A DNA stretch of 64,000 nucleotides from Loktanella sp. 5RATIMAR09 (GTDB lineage Bacteria > Pseudomonadota > Alphaproteobacteria > Rhodobacterales > Rhodobacteraceae), in the NCBI RefSeq assembly GCF_001419985.1, contig NZ_LJAL01000003.1, positions 186,001 through 250,000 of the forward strand, in the 5' to 3' direction. Positions 8,340 through 15,946 of this stretch are shown here, piece by piece. Under the pieces are notes generated by a model that ran no database searches, had not been told where the DNA came from, and saw only the letters and a list, made by a program, of their open reading frames with translations. Numbering within the stretch: position 1 is the stretch's first letter; each line of letters starts with the position of its first letter. A program made the translations under genes and the position numbers.

Positions 8340-9371
8340 TCAAGCAGCGCGACGTCGCGCTTGTTTTTCGCTCCAGGCCTGCACAAAGCGCATGACCTCA
8401 TCCTCAGTCGTCTCGATGCCCAGTGACACGCGAATTGCGCTTGATGCCACTTCATCGTCCATTCCCAGTGCTTGCAGCACCCGGCTTGTCTTCACCTTGC
8501 CGCTGGAACAGGCAGAGCCTGCCGAGACGGCAAAACCGGCCAGATCCATCGCCATGACCTGCGTTTCACCCTTCCACCCCGGAGAAGCAAAACAGCTTGT
8601 GTTCGGCAAGCGATCTAAACCTTTCCCGACAAAAATAGTACTCTTTTCGGCGGCCTCAATGGCTGTTTCTAGAATATTTCTAAGTTTGGCAACCCGGTCC
8701 CATTTTCCAGCCGCCAGATCGGACTGTGCGGCGGCGGCAGCAGCCCCCATTCCGGCAATCGCCAGCACGTTTTCCGTGCCCGAACGGCGGCCCATCTCCT
8801 GCCCGCCGCCTTTGATTTGCGCTGCAATATCCGTACCTTGCGGGAATATCAGCGCGCCCACACCTTTCGGCCCACCAAATTTATGCGCCGACAGGAAAAC
8901 CATCTGCACACCGGACCACGAAAAGGCGAAAGGCACTTTGCCAAAACCTTGGGTAATGTCACTGACGGCCAAACCTTGCGGCAAATCCTGCACAATGCCG
9001 GTTTCCGAATTGGCCAGTTGCACGCAGGATGCAGCAGGATCATCCACCTGCACCGCGCCACCAACAACCGCCAGACAAGGATCAATCCACGCGTGGACCG
9101 CATCATGTTCAATGGAAGCGGCCTTCAATCCGCGCCCCGCCAATGCCAGTGCCGCCGCCTCCGTCGCGCCCGATGTGAACACCACATCCGCACCCGATGC
9201 ACCCACTGCTTCGGCAATCTGCTGACGCGCCGTTTCAACAACACCTTTGGCTGCGCGCCCCTCGGCATGGACAGACGACGGATTGCCAACCACATCCATC
9301 GCGGCCAGCATCGCGCTGCGGGCCTCCGCGCGCAACGGGGTCGTCGCATTATGATCCAGATAGGTTCTCAT
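8340..9371 (-). CDS. NifS/IscS-type cysteine desulfurase
   Basis: A 343-residue group I cysteine desulfurase. Lys164 in LSAHKFGGPKG binds PLP, Cys288 in SAGSACSSGK is the persulfide cysteine on the long mobile loop, and the HNATTPL start is typical. At 343 residues it is shorter than IscS (about 400). The start MRTYLDHNA was chosen because the longer in-frame extension runs through an intergenic repeat. It sits between iscR and sufB, so the operon encodes two desulfurases of different groups. The region around residues 228-256 uses codons rare elsewhere here (AGA, CTA, TTA) and contains an iron-box-like palindrome. Confidence 0.92.
   Translation of the reverse strand: MRTYLDHNATTPLRAEARSAMLAAMDVVGNPSSVHAEGRAAKGVVETARQQIAEAVGASGADVVFTSGATEAAALALAGRGLKAASIEHDAVHAWIDPCLAVVGGAVQVDDPAASCVQLANSETGIVQDLPQGLAVSDITQGFGKVPFAFSWSGVQMVFLSAHKFGGPKGVGALIFPQGTDIAAQIKGGGQEMGRRSGTENVLAIAGMGAAAAAAQSDLAAGKWDRVAKLRNILETAIEAAEKSTIFVGKGLDRLPNTSCFASPGWKGETQVMAMDLAGFAVSAGSACSSGKVKTSRVLQALGMDDEVASSAIRVSLGIETTEDEVMRFVQAWSEKQARRRAA
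8669..8683. promoter_or_regulatory. Iron-box-like palindrome inside the desulfurase gene
   Basis: On the plus strand CTAGAATATTTCTAA contains a perfect 5-3-5 inverted repeat (TAGAA-TAT-TTCTA). It resembles the palindrome upstream of iscR at 9992-10006. It lies 342 bases upstream of sufB. A possible -10 (TACTAT, minus strand 8640-8635) sits about 40 bases downstream, which would place the box near -48. The match to an IscR-type iron box is from memory of the rhodobacterial motif. Confidence 0.4.
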
Positions 9372-9376
9372 CGCAT

Positions 9377-9430
9377 CATCTTGCCAAAAATACTCCGGGG
9401 GAGCGCGGAACGCGCGGGGGCAGCGCCCCC
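9377..9430. repeat. GC-rich triple-hairpin repeat filling the iscR-desulfurase gap
   Basis: The whole gap between the two genes holds three consecutive small inverted repeats: CTCC-GGG-GGAG, GCGCG-GAA-CGCGC and GGGGGC-AGC-GCCCCC, preceded by CTTGCCAAAAATA. Elements of this kind recur between genes in Rhodobacterales (from memory). In an operon mRNA they would form a strong structured block that could stabilise or partly terminate transcripts. Confidence 0.55.
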
Positions 9431-9895
9431 TCAAGTCTCTTCATCAACAACCTCGAATAACGCCGGTACTGCAGGACAAGGGGCAAGCTCGTTACTGACG
9501 ACATCGGACAAACGGGCCTGATGCAGGAACACATAGACATGCGCGCTCAGCCCCTCCCACAAGCGGTTTGTCATGGATTGGGCACGCGATCCCGATGCCC
9601 CGCCAGAGGCACCCGCCCCTTTGTGCATGGCCGATACGGTTTCATCCACGGCACCCAGAATTTCGACCACGCGAATATCCGACGCAGGGCGCGCAAGGCG
9701 GTATCCGCCCCCCGGTCCGCGCACAGAATCAACAAGTCCGGAACGGCGCAATTTGACAAAAAGCTGCTCCAGATAGGGCAGCGAGATGTCCTGACGTTTG
9801 GAAATCTCGGTCAGATTGACCAAGGCATTTTCGGGCTGCAACGCCAAATCTGCCAAAGCAACCATCGCATAGCGGCCCTTCGTGCTTAATTTCAT
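9431..9895 (-). CDS. iscR: Rrf2-family regulator IscR
   Basis: A 154-residue Rrf2-family winged-helix regulator. The N-terminal MKLSTKGRYAMVALADLAL, the recognition helix SLPYLEQLF and the wing SVRGPGGGYRL match IscR closely. In E. coli IscR a 2Fe-2S cluster is held by Cys92, Cys98, Cys104 and His107. Here the corresponding stretch reads MHKGAGASGGASGSRAQSMT and lacks all four; the only cysteine is Cys140 near the C-terminus. The internal ATG was chosen over a longer start because GGGGAAA lies in front of it. First gene of the suf operon, expected to control it in response to iron or cluster demand. Confidence 0.92.
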   Translation of the reverse strand: MKLSTKGRYAMVALADLALQPENALVNLTEISKRQDISLPYLEQLFVKLRRSGLVDSVRGPGGGYRLARPASDIRVVEILGAVDETVSAMHKGAGASGGASGSRAQSMTNRLWEGLSAHVYVFLHQARLSDVVSNELAPCPAVPALFEVVDEET

Positions 9896-9991
9896 TGGCT
9901 TTCCCCAGATAAACAGGCGCAATTACATTGACGACGCGGGCTCGCCTCATTAGGTCAGTTTGACGACTACAACATGGGCCCGCGCCCAAGT

Positions 9992-10006
9992 TTAGAATCT
10001 TTCTAA
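9992..10006. promoter_or_regulatory. Iron-box-like palindrome between iscR and the hydrolase gene
   Basis: TTAGAATCTTTCTAA is a perfect 6-3-6 inverted repeat in the divergent iscR/hydrolase intergenic region, 97 bases upstream of the iscR start. Its form agrees with what I recall of the iron-responsive motif upstream of iscR-suf operons in Rhodobacterales, attributed to IscR. The TAGAAT half resembles a -10 element, so binding could block a promoter. Confidence 0.55.
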
Positions 10007-10065
10007 GGTGTCCGAGCATTTTCGTCAAGAATGTGAAGGCGCCAACAGCAGCAACGGAAATACGT

Positions 10066-10719
10066 ATGCCCGAAGTCATTTTTCCCGGTCCCGAAGGTCG
10101 CCTTGAAGGGCGCTATCACCCGCAAAAAGACCGGGATGCACCAATCGCAATCGTTTTGCACCCGCACCCTCAGTTTGGCGGCACGATGAACAACCGCGTC
10201 GTGTATAACCTGCACTATGCGTTCTACAACATGGGCTTTACGGTCCTGCGGTTTAACTTCCGCGGCGTCGGGAGGTCTCAGGGTGAATACGATCAGGGTG
10301 TGGGGGAACTCTCGGATGCAGCCTCCGCGCTTGATTACCTGCAGTCCATGAACAACAACGCCAAACATTGCTGGGTGGCGGGTTTCTCCTTCGGGGCATG
10401 GATCGGCATGCAGCTTTTGATGCGCCGCCCCGAGATCACGGGTTTCATCTCGGTCAGCCCCCCTGCGAATATGTATGATTTCAGCTTCCTTGCCCCCTGC
10501 CCGTCGTCCGGGCTTATCATCAACGGCGCGAACGACCGCGTGGCGCCGCCTGCGGATACGGTGAACCTTGTGAACAAACTGCACGAGCAGAAAGGCATCA
10601 CGGTCACGCATGATGTCATGGAAGGTGCCGGGCACTTCTTTGAAGACCCCCACATGGACCCGATGATCGACACTGTGCGCAGCTATGTCCGCCGCCGTCT
10701 GACAGAGACCACACGCTAA
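10066..10719 (+). CDS. Alpha/beta hydrolase
   Basis: A 217-residue alpha/beta hydrolase of the small dienelactone-hydrolase-like group. The nucleophile elbow GFSFG (Ser about residue 113), the acid in NGANDRV and the histidine in GAGHFF form the triad. The N-terminal HPHPQFGGTMNN, with histidines beside the first strand, is typical of this uncharacterised family. The ATG with GGAAA upstream was preferred to an upstream GTG. It is divergent from iscR, 60 bases from the iron-box-like site, and two bases ahead of the next gene. The substrate is unknown. Confidence 0.85.
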   Translation: MPEVIFPGPEGRLEGRYHPQKDRDAPIAIVLHPHPQFGGTMNNRVVYNLHYAFYNMGFTVLRFNFRGVGRSQGEYDQGVGELSDAASALDYLQSMNNNAKHCWVAGFSFGAWIGMQLLMRRPEITGFISVSPPANMYDFSFLAPCPSSGLIINGANDRVAPPADTVNLVNKLHEQKGITVTHDVMEGAGHFFEDPHMDPMIDTVRSYVRRRLTETTR

Positions 10720-10721
10720 CC

Positions 10722-11177
10722 ATGGCCGATAGCTATCTTGAACGTGTTGCCGGCGAAATTGCCGATCTTGCTCTGGAAGATGCAAAGGCCAACGGGGACG
10801 AAAACATCGTTGATGTTATCGGCGAAATCCTCGGCTCGTCATCGCAAACCCTGCAAGAGGCGTTTCTGACGGCGGTGCGCGTCCGGCGCGCCGAAGCGCG
10901 CGCGCGCAAGCTTTTGGCGGAACGTGCAGGTAAACCAACGCGGGTGAAATCGCGGCTGTTGCCCGAGGGCGAGCAAGTGAACAAAAGCGCGGAGCCCATC
11001 GAAATGGGCGGCAACACGCCCCAAGCCTCTGCGCCGGAAGCACCCGCCGCACCGCAATCACAAGAAGATGCGGCCTTTGCGGATGCGTTAAGTTCGCTTG
11101 ACGAATTCCTGCAGTCGGACGACACCGACGACACGCCCCCGCCAGGTATTCAGCCCTCGCGCCCGTCACGCGGCTAA
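10722..11177 (+). CDS. Hypothetical acidic protein with low-complexity C-terminus
   Basis: A 151-residue protein. Residues 1-70 look helical and charged (ADLALEDAKANGDENIVDVIGE, shown in part: LEDAKANGDENIVDVI), then an Arg/Lys-rich linker leads to a Pro/Ala/Asp-rich disordered tail. It starts two bases after the alpha/beta hydrolase stop and is followed after nine bases by the HD protein, so the three probably form one transcript. I do not recognise a family and see no signal peptide or membrane segment. It appears real from its spacing and codon bias. Confidence 0.7.
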   Translation: MADSYLERVAGEIADLALEDAKANGDENIVDVIGEILGSSSQTLQEAFLTAVRVRRAEARARKLLAERAGKPTRVKSRLLPEGEQVNKSAEPIEMGGNTPQASAPEAPAAPQSQEDAAFADALSSLDEFLQSDDTDDTPPPGIQPSRPSRG

Positions 11178-11186
11178 GCACACAAC

Positions 11187-11768
11187 ATGTCGCGCATAGA
11201 TGCCCAGCTTGCCTTTCTTAGCGAAGCCGACAAGCTCAAGTCCGTCCTACGCGGCACGACGCTGTGTGACGGGTCGCGCCGTGAAAATTCTGGCGAACAC
11301 AGTTGGCATATAGCACTTTATGCAATGGTCATGGCCGAACACGCCATTCGCCCGGTCAATATCGACCGCGTAATCAAAATGCTGCTCATCCACGACATTG
11401 TTGAAATTGATGCCGGAGACAATCCAATCCACGGCGATCACGACCCCGCCGAAATGGACCTCATCGAGAAAGCCGCTGCTGAACGTCTCTTTGGTCTGCT
11501 ACCGGCAGATCAGGCCGGTGCATTCCGCGCGCTCTGGGATGAATTTGAAGCGGCCGCAACAGACGACGCCATCTTTGCCAAATCCATCGACCGCGTGCAG
11601 CCTGTGATCGCCAATCTGGAATCCGGCGGCGGCACATGGCCGGAATACAAGGTGACCGCAGCGCAACTGCAATCGCGCGTCGGTGTGAAGGTTCAAAAAG
11701 GCGCACCTGCCATCTGGTCTGCCCTCAAGGCGCGTATTGACGCGTGGTTTGCCCAACACACAGGCTGA
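11187..11768 (+). CDS. HD-domain phosphohydrolase (YfbR/HDDC2-like)
   Basis: A 193-residue HD-superfamily protein. Metal ligands are visible as the histidine in NSGEHSWHIALYA, the paired HD in LLIHDIVEIDAGD, and a later aspartate (KSIDRVQP). The arrangement resembles 5'-deoxynucleotidase YfbR and human HDDC2, which remove phosphate from deoxynucleoside monophosphates. The N-terminal DAQLAFLSEADKLKSVLR also fits that group. It lies nine bases after the preceding gene. Exact substrate is inferred from the family only. Confidence 0.82.
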   Translation: MSRIDAQLAFLSEADKLKSVLRGTTLCDGSRRENSGEHSWHIALYAMVMAEHAIRPVNIDRVIKMLLIHDIVEIDAGDNPIHGDHDPAEMDLIEKAAAERLFGLLPADQAGAFRALWDEFEAAATDDAIFAKSIDRVQPVIANLESGGGTWPEYKVTAAQLQSRVGVKVQKGAPAIWSALKARIDAWFAQHTG

Positions 11769-11859
11769 TGCACAGAGGCCGCAGTCGCGGATTTCCCTCT
11801 ATACAAACCATCATCACAGGCGTAGGGCGCAGGTCTGACGCCGAAGAAAGCACTTTTTT

Positions 11860-13956
11860 ATGATTACGACCCTCGCCGACGCCCTTGCCAAACAGGGCTA
11901 TACTGACCTCACCCCCGTACAAGAGGCCGTGACTGACGACGCACTCGTCGGGCAGGACCTACTTGTGTCCGCGCAAACGGGGTCAGGCAAAACAGTCGGC
12001 TTCGGGCTCGCGATTGGTCCGACCATCTTGAACGAAGAGGGCCAGTTCGGCCCTGCGGGTGCGCCGCAAGCGCTGATTATCGCCCCGACGCGCGAACTGG
12101 CGCTTCAGGTCAAACGCGAGTTGCAGTGGCTCTATGCAGGGGCCGGTGCCACGCTTGCCTCTTGTGTGGGCGGTATGGATTTCCGCGACGAACGCCGCAA
12201 CCTTGAACGCGGTGCGCATATCGTTGTGGCCACACCGGGCCGTCTGCGCGATCACATCATGCGCGGTACGATTGATCTGTCCGAGATCAAGGCCGTTGTG
12301 CTGGATGAAGCCGACGAAATGCTGGATCTTGGTTTCCGCGAAGACCTCGAGTTCATTCTTGAGCAGGCCCCCGACACCCGCCGCACGCTGCTGTTTTCGG
12401 CCACCGTGCCGCCGATGATTGCGACGCTGGCGAAATCCTATCAGAAAGACGCCGTGCGCATCGCGACGACCAGCAAGGAAAGCCAGCACGCCGATATTGA
12501 ATACCGTGCGCTGACGGTTGCAAACCACGATATCGACGCCGCCATCGTCAACGTGTTGCGGTTCTACGATGCGCCCAATTCCATCGTCTTTTGCAACACC
12601 CGCGCGATGGTCACACGGCTGACCACACGCCTGTCGAACCGTGGTTTTTCGGTTGTGGCGCTGTCGGGTGAGCTGACACAATCCGAACGCTCCAATGCGC
12701 TGCAAGCCATGCGCGACGGGCGTGCCAAGGTCTGTGTGGCGACCGATGTGGCCGCACGCGGCATCGACCTGCCCAACCTTGAGCTGGTCATCCACGCCGA
12801 ATTGCCGACGAACGCCGAAACCCTGCTGCACCGTTCAGGCCGCACGGGCCGCGCGGGACGCAAGGGCATTTCGGCCATGATCGTACCCGCCAAGATGAAG
12901 CGGCGTGGTGAAAACCTGCTCAAATGGGGCAAACTGACTGCGACTTGGGCCCTGCCGCCATCCGCCGAAGAAGTTGCGGCCAAAGACGAAGAACGCCTGC
13001 TGACCGATCCGGTCTGGTCCGAGGACTTTACCGAGGAAGAAACCGCTTTCGCCGCACGTCTGTTGGAACAACACGCACCCGAACAAATTGCCGCCGCCTA
13101 CCTGCGCCTTTATGCAGGCAAGCAATCGGCACCTGAATTCATTTCCGAATACAAAGACGGCCCTGCCGCCAAGGAACGCGCCCCGCGCGAGGTCAAATCC
13201 TTTGGCCCGTCCAAATGGTTCAGCGTCGATATCGGCCGCGAAGGCAAGGCCGAGGCCCGTTGGCTGCTGCCGATGATCTGCAAGGCCGGTGGGATCACCA
13301 AGAATGAAATCGGCGCGATCCGTATCCAGCCGAACGAGACATTCATCGAAATTTCCGCCCCCGCCGTTCCCGGTTTTCTGGACAGCGTCGGCAGCGATAT
13401 GAAATTGGAAAACCAAGCCACGCTCACCGCGCTTGATGGCGCGCCGCAACTGGGCGAACGTGGTCCGCGCAAGACCAAGCGCGACTATGACGATGGCCCG
13501 AAACGTGCCCCCAAACGTGATTACGGCGACAAGCCCAAGCGCGACTACGGTGATAAACCCAAGCGCCGCGCCCCGCGCGATCAGGCCCCGCCGCCACCAT
13601 CGCAGCAAGATCACGTGCCCGCGATCCAACCGATCCCCGGGGCCGCTGACGATCATAAAGCGCGCAAGCCGCGCCATAAACCAGAGCGCCGCGATCATGG
13701 CGAAGCGCTGAGCGAAAAGCGCAGCAAGCCACCCTACAAGGGCAAATCCGACGGCAAAAAACCGACCGGCAAAGGCAAACCGCCCTACAACGCGGACAGC
13801 AAACCGCGCAAACCGGGCGCTGGCAAGCCGGGCGGTAAACCTGCGGGCAATGCCAAGGATACGTCCAAACGGTTCGTCCCTCCGGGCGGAAAAGCCAAGC
13901 CACGCAAGGGCTTAGGCAAAGGCGGCAGTGCCGCCCCCAAGCGCGGGAAATCGTAA
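11860..13956 (+). CDS. DEAD-box RNA helicase with long basic tail
   Basis: A 698-residue DEAD-box ATPase. Motif I AQTGSGKT (38-45), PTREL (76-80), DEAD (149-152), SAT (180-182) and HRSGRTGRAG are all present. After the two RecA-like domains there is a DbpA/CsdA-type RNA-binding fold (about 460-540: SVDIGREGKAEARWLLPMI, ending NETFIEISA), then about 150 Lys/Arg/Gly/Pro-rich residues including direct repeats of KRDYGDKP. It probably remodels rRNA or mRNA structure, in the DeaD/CsdA group used in ribosome assembly and cold adaptation. Its leader ends in a T-rich stretch just before the ATG. Confidence 0.93.
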   Translation: MITTLADALAKQGYTDLTPVQEAVTDDALVGQDLLVSAQTGSGKTVGFGLAIGPTILNEEGQFGPAGAPQALIIAPTRELALQVKRELQWLYAGAGATLASCVGGMDFRDERRNLERGAHIVVATPGRLRDHIMRGTIDLSEIKAVVLDEADEMLDLGFREDLEFILEQAPDTRRTLLFSATVPPMIATLAKSYQKDAVRIATTSKESQHADIEYRALTVANHDIDAAIVNVLRFYDAPNSIVFCNTRAMVTRLTTRLSNRGFSVVALSGELTQSERSNALQAMRDGRAKVCVATDVAARGIDLPNLELVIHAELPTNAETLLHRSGRTGRAGRKGISAMIVPAKMKRRGENLLKWGKLTATWALPPSAEEVAAKDEERLLTDPVWSEDFTEEETAFAARLLEQHAPEQIAAAYLRLYAGKQSAPEFISEYKDGPAAKERAPREVKSFGPSKWFSVDIGREGKAEARWLLPMICKAGGITKNEIGAIRIQPNETFIEISAPAVPGFLDSVGSDMKLENQATLTALDGAPQLGERGPRKTKRDYDDGPKRAPKRDYGDKPKRDYGDKPKRRAPRDQAPPPPSQQDHVPAIQPIPGAADDHKARKPRHKPERRDHGEALSEKRSKPPYKGKSDGKKPTGKGKPPYNADSKPRKPGAGKPGGKPAGNAKDTSKRFVPPGGKAKPRKGLGKGGSAAPKRGKS

Positions 13957-14076
13957 AACCCGCGCAATTGGTCACATTTATGTCACGCCAAATCCATGTT
14001 GTGGGCACAGCACTCTAGTCCTGTGGCCACAGCCGTCCCTATCATCAACCCACGAGCAAGCTAAAGGACCAGCAAG

Positions 14077-14184
14077 ATGGCCACAGCAATACCAACGCCC
14101 CGCACCGCGGCACCAACACAACCCGCACCGCAACCAAAGGGCAAACCGACAGCGCCTGTTTATACCGATTACGCCAGTATCTAA
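14077..14184 (+). CDS. Possible 35-residue proline-rich peptide
   Basis: A short reading frame starts MATAIPTPRTAAPTQPAPQP and ends YTDYASI. AAAGGA sits eight bases before the ATG, a good ribosome-binding site, in a gap that otherwise lacks genes. A possible terminator follows. No homologue is recognised and the composition is low complexity, so it may be a real small protein, a leader peptide or chance. Confidence 0.35.
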   Translation: MATAIPTPRTAAPTQPAPQPKGKPTAPVYTDYASI

Positions 14185-14217
14185 CAGGTTACATGCGCCA
14201 TTGGCCGGTGAGGCCAA

Positions 14218-14274
14218 GACCAGAGCGATCGCCCTCCCCGGTCATACTTCTGGAACCTCACTGGTCCTTTTTTT
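14218..14274 (+). terminator. Possible terminator before the TfoX-like gene
   Basis: GACCAG (14218-14223) can pair with CTGGTC (14261-14266) immediately before a run of seven T. The loop is long, and GTGAGG (14208-14213) can instead pair with CCTCAC, so alternative structures compete. The T-run directly after a GC stem is the main argument for termination. Confidence 0.35.
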
Positions 14275-14296
14275 CCAGCCTCGCTAGTATCGCGGC

Positions 14297-14626
14297 ATGG
14301 CGGACCTGACCTCAATCAAGAACATCGGACCTGCGTTTGCGGCGTCTTTGAAAGCTGTGGGGATCACAACGGCCGAAGAGCTACGCGCGCTTGGCGCAGA
14401 CGCGGCCTATGCAAAGATGTTGGAGGGTGGCGCACGCCCGCATTTTATCGGCTATTACGTGCTGCACATGGCCCTGCAAGGACGGCCATGGAACGACTGC
14501 AAGGGCGAAGAGAAAAAGGCGCTGCGCAAGCAATTTGACCAGATCAAAGCAGGAAGCTTTGATGCGGACCGCTCGGAGCTGGAGCGGATTTTGAACCAGA
14601 TCGGCGTGGTGGCGGTCAAAGGCTAA
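14297..14626 (+). CDS. TfoX/Sxy C-terminal domain protein
   Basis: A 109-residue protein matching the TfoX/Sxy C-terminal helix-hairpin-helix-like domain (LTSIKNIGPAFAASLKAVGI). Stand-alone copies are common in alphaproteobacteria, often without a proven role in competence. The central WNDCKGEEKKALRKQFDQ segment is typical of stand-alone copies. It follows a terminator-like T-run and is followed closely by the MFS gene. Confidence 0.8.
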   Translation: MADLTSIKNIGPAFAASLKAVGITTAEELRALGADAAYAKMLEGGARPHFIGYYVLHMALQGRPWNDCKGEEKKALRKQFDQIKAGSFDADRSELERILNQIGVVAVKG

Positions 14627-14722
14627 GGTGTTCAACCCCCGCTACGACATCGACTTTGCGCTCGCGTGTCGCGACTATCCTGCTACTGTGCCGCGATAAT
14701 CGCCGTAAATCAGAGGCTTGAA

Positions 14723-15928
14723 ATGTCGCGGGTCGTCGTCTTTGCCCTCTATTTTACGGCAATTTTTCTGCAAGCAGGCGCATACGGGCTGACCTTTATG
14801 CTGCCGCGATTGTTTGACAGCTTTGGCGCCAACGAAAAGGTTGTCGGCGCGATGCTGGCGCTGACCGCGGTTTCAACCATCGTGACGGTCTATTTCTCGG
14901 GGCATCTGTCGGATTTGTTCGGTCGACTGCGCACATTGGGCGGGGCCTGCATCGCGATTGCGCTTTCGCTGTATCTCTACGCAATCCTCGATACCGTCGG
15001 CATCGGCCTGATCAGTGCAAGCCTGCTCTTGGGCTTTGGTTGGGGGCTGACCTATTCGCTTGGCCCCATCGTGTTGACACGGCTGGTGGCGGCGGATGAG
15101 CGGACCCGCTTTTTTACCCTGCTGTCGCTGTTTGTTATGGCAGGTTTCGGCCTTGCACCCGTTCTTGCAGCCGCACTTGAGGGCGCGGGTTATTCCGTGC
15201 GTGATGCTTTCACACTGACAGCCCTTGCCTGCCTTGGCAGCGCGGCCCTGTTCTTTGGCCTCAACGGGGCGGTCAAAGCCCACGCAATTACGCCCGTCGC
15301 CGAGGTCCCTTCGCGCATCACCTTGGCCGCCCTGCGCGGCGTGGCCCGTTCGCCTGCGCTTTTGCCTGTGGGAATGATCTGTCTGGGGGCCAGCGTCTTT
15401 GCGGGCATGGCCAATTTCCAGACCGTTTTCGCCGATGCGCGCGGGCTGGATTACGCGCAATTCTTCCTGACCTACACAACAACAGTGGTTGTCGGGCGGA
15501 TGATCCTTGCGCGCTATAAGGGGGGCGCGAACACGTATCGCACCATTGCTGTGCTGCAGTATATCATGGGCGGTAGCGTGGTGCTGTTCATCTTCAGCGG
15601 CAGCAGCCTGCCCGCCTATCTGCTCGTCGCCTTCCTTTTCGGGATCGGCTACGGCATGTCCCATCCGCTGTTGGTCAGTATGGCCGCACAGGATGCCGAT
15701 GACGGTCTTGGCGCGCAAACGCTCCAGCTTTTTGCGCTGACCTACTTTATCGGGATATTCGGCTTTCCCCTGATTGCAGGGTGGATGATCGTCGAGGTCG
15801 GCACAACAGCGCTACTGATCCTCACGGCCATGCTCGCGATCATCGAGGCCACGCTGGCGCTGCGGCGCGCGCAAAGAAAAAACCGCCCGCACCAATCAGG
15901 CGCGGACGGTTTAAGAAGTGACCCGTAG
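14723..15928 (+). CDS. MFS transporter
   Basis: A 401-residue major facilitator superfamily protein with about 12 hydrophobic segments and the loop motif GHLSDLFGRLRTLGG, a variant of the MFS signature between helices 2 and 3. The fold fits a drug/H+ antiporter or metabolite exporter; the substrate is unknown. ATG 14723 was chosen for the AGAGG upstream; an in-frame earlier start adds 19 residues. The last 17 or so codons lie within the likely intrinsic terminator of the convergent ndk gene, so the C-terminal tail (RKNRPHQSGADGL) is shaped by that element. Confidence 0.85.
   Translation: MSRVVVFALYFTAIFLQAGAYGLTFMLPRLFDSFGANEKVVGAMLALTAVSTIVTVYFSGHLSDLFGRLRTLGGACIAIALSLYLYAILDTVGIGLISASLLLGFGWGLTYSLGPIVLTRLVAADERTRFFTLLSLFVMAGFGLAPVLAAALEGAGYSVRDAFTLTALACLGSAALFFGLNGAVKAHAITPVAEVPSRITLAALRGVARSPALLPVGMICLGASVFAGMANFQTVFADARGLDYAQFFLTYTTTVVVGRMILARYKGGANTYRTIAVLQYIMGGSVVLFIFSGSSLPAYLLVAFLFGIGYGMSHPLLVSMAAQDADDGLGAQTLQLFALTYFIGIFGFPLIAGWMIVEVGTTALLILTAMLAIIEATLALRRAQRKNRPHQSGADGLRSDP
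15877..15912 (-). terminator. Intrinsic terminator of ndk
   Basis: Read on the minus strand, AAACCGTCCGC pairs with GCGGGCGGTTT (one mismatch) and is followed by TTTTTTCTTTG. It lies 35 bases beyond the ndk stop codon, inside the 3' end of the convergent MFS gene. Confidence 0.75.
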
Positions 15929-15946
15929 GTCGGGGTTCACCCCGAC
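15929..15946. repeat. Perfect hairpin filling the MFS-ndk junction
   Basis: GTCGGGG-TTCA-CCCCGAC is a perfect 7-4-7 inverted repeat that occupies exactly the 18 bases between the two convergent stop codons. It resembles the hairpin at 20733-20749. It may block read-through from either side or be a mobile palindromic repeat. Confidence 0.65.

Noticed and set aside
13496..13570. Short tandem DNA repeats that could suggest a CRISPR-like array
   Set aside because: They are in-frame KRDYGDKP codon repeats inside the helicase gene, with no spacers or cas genes.
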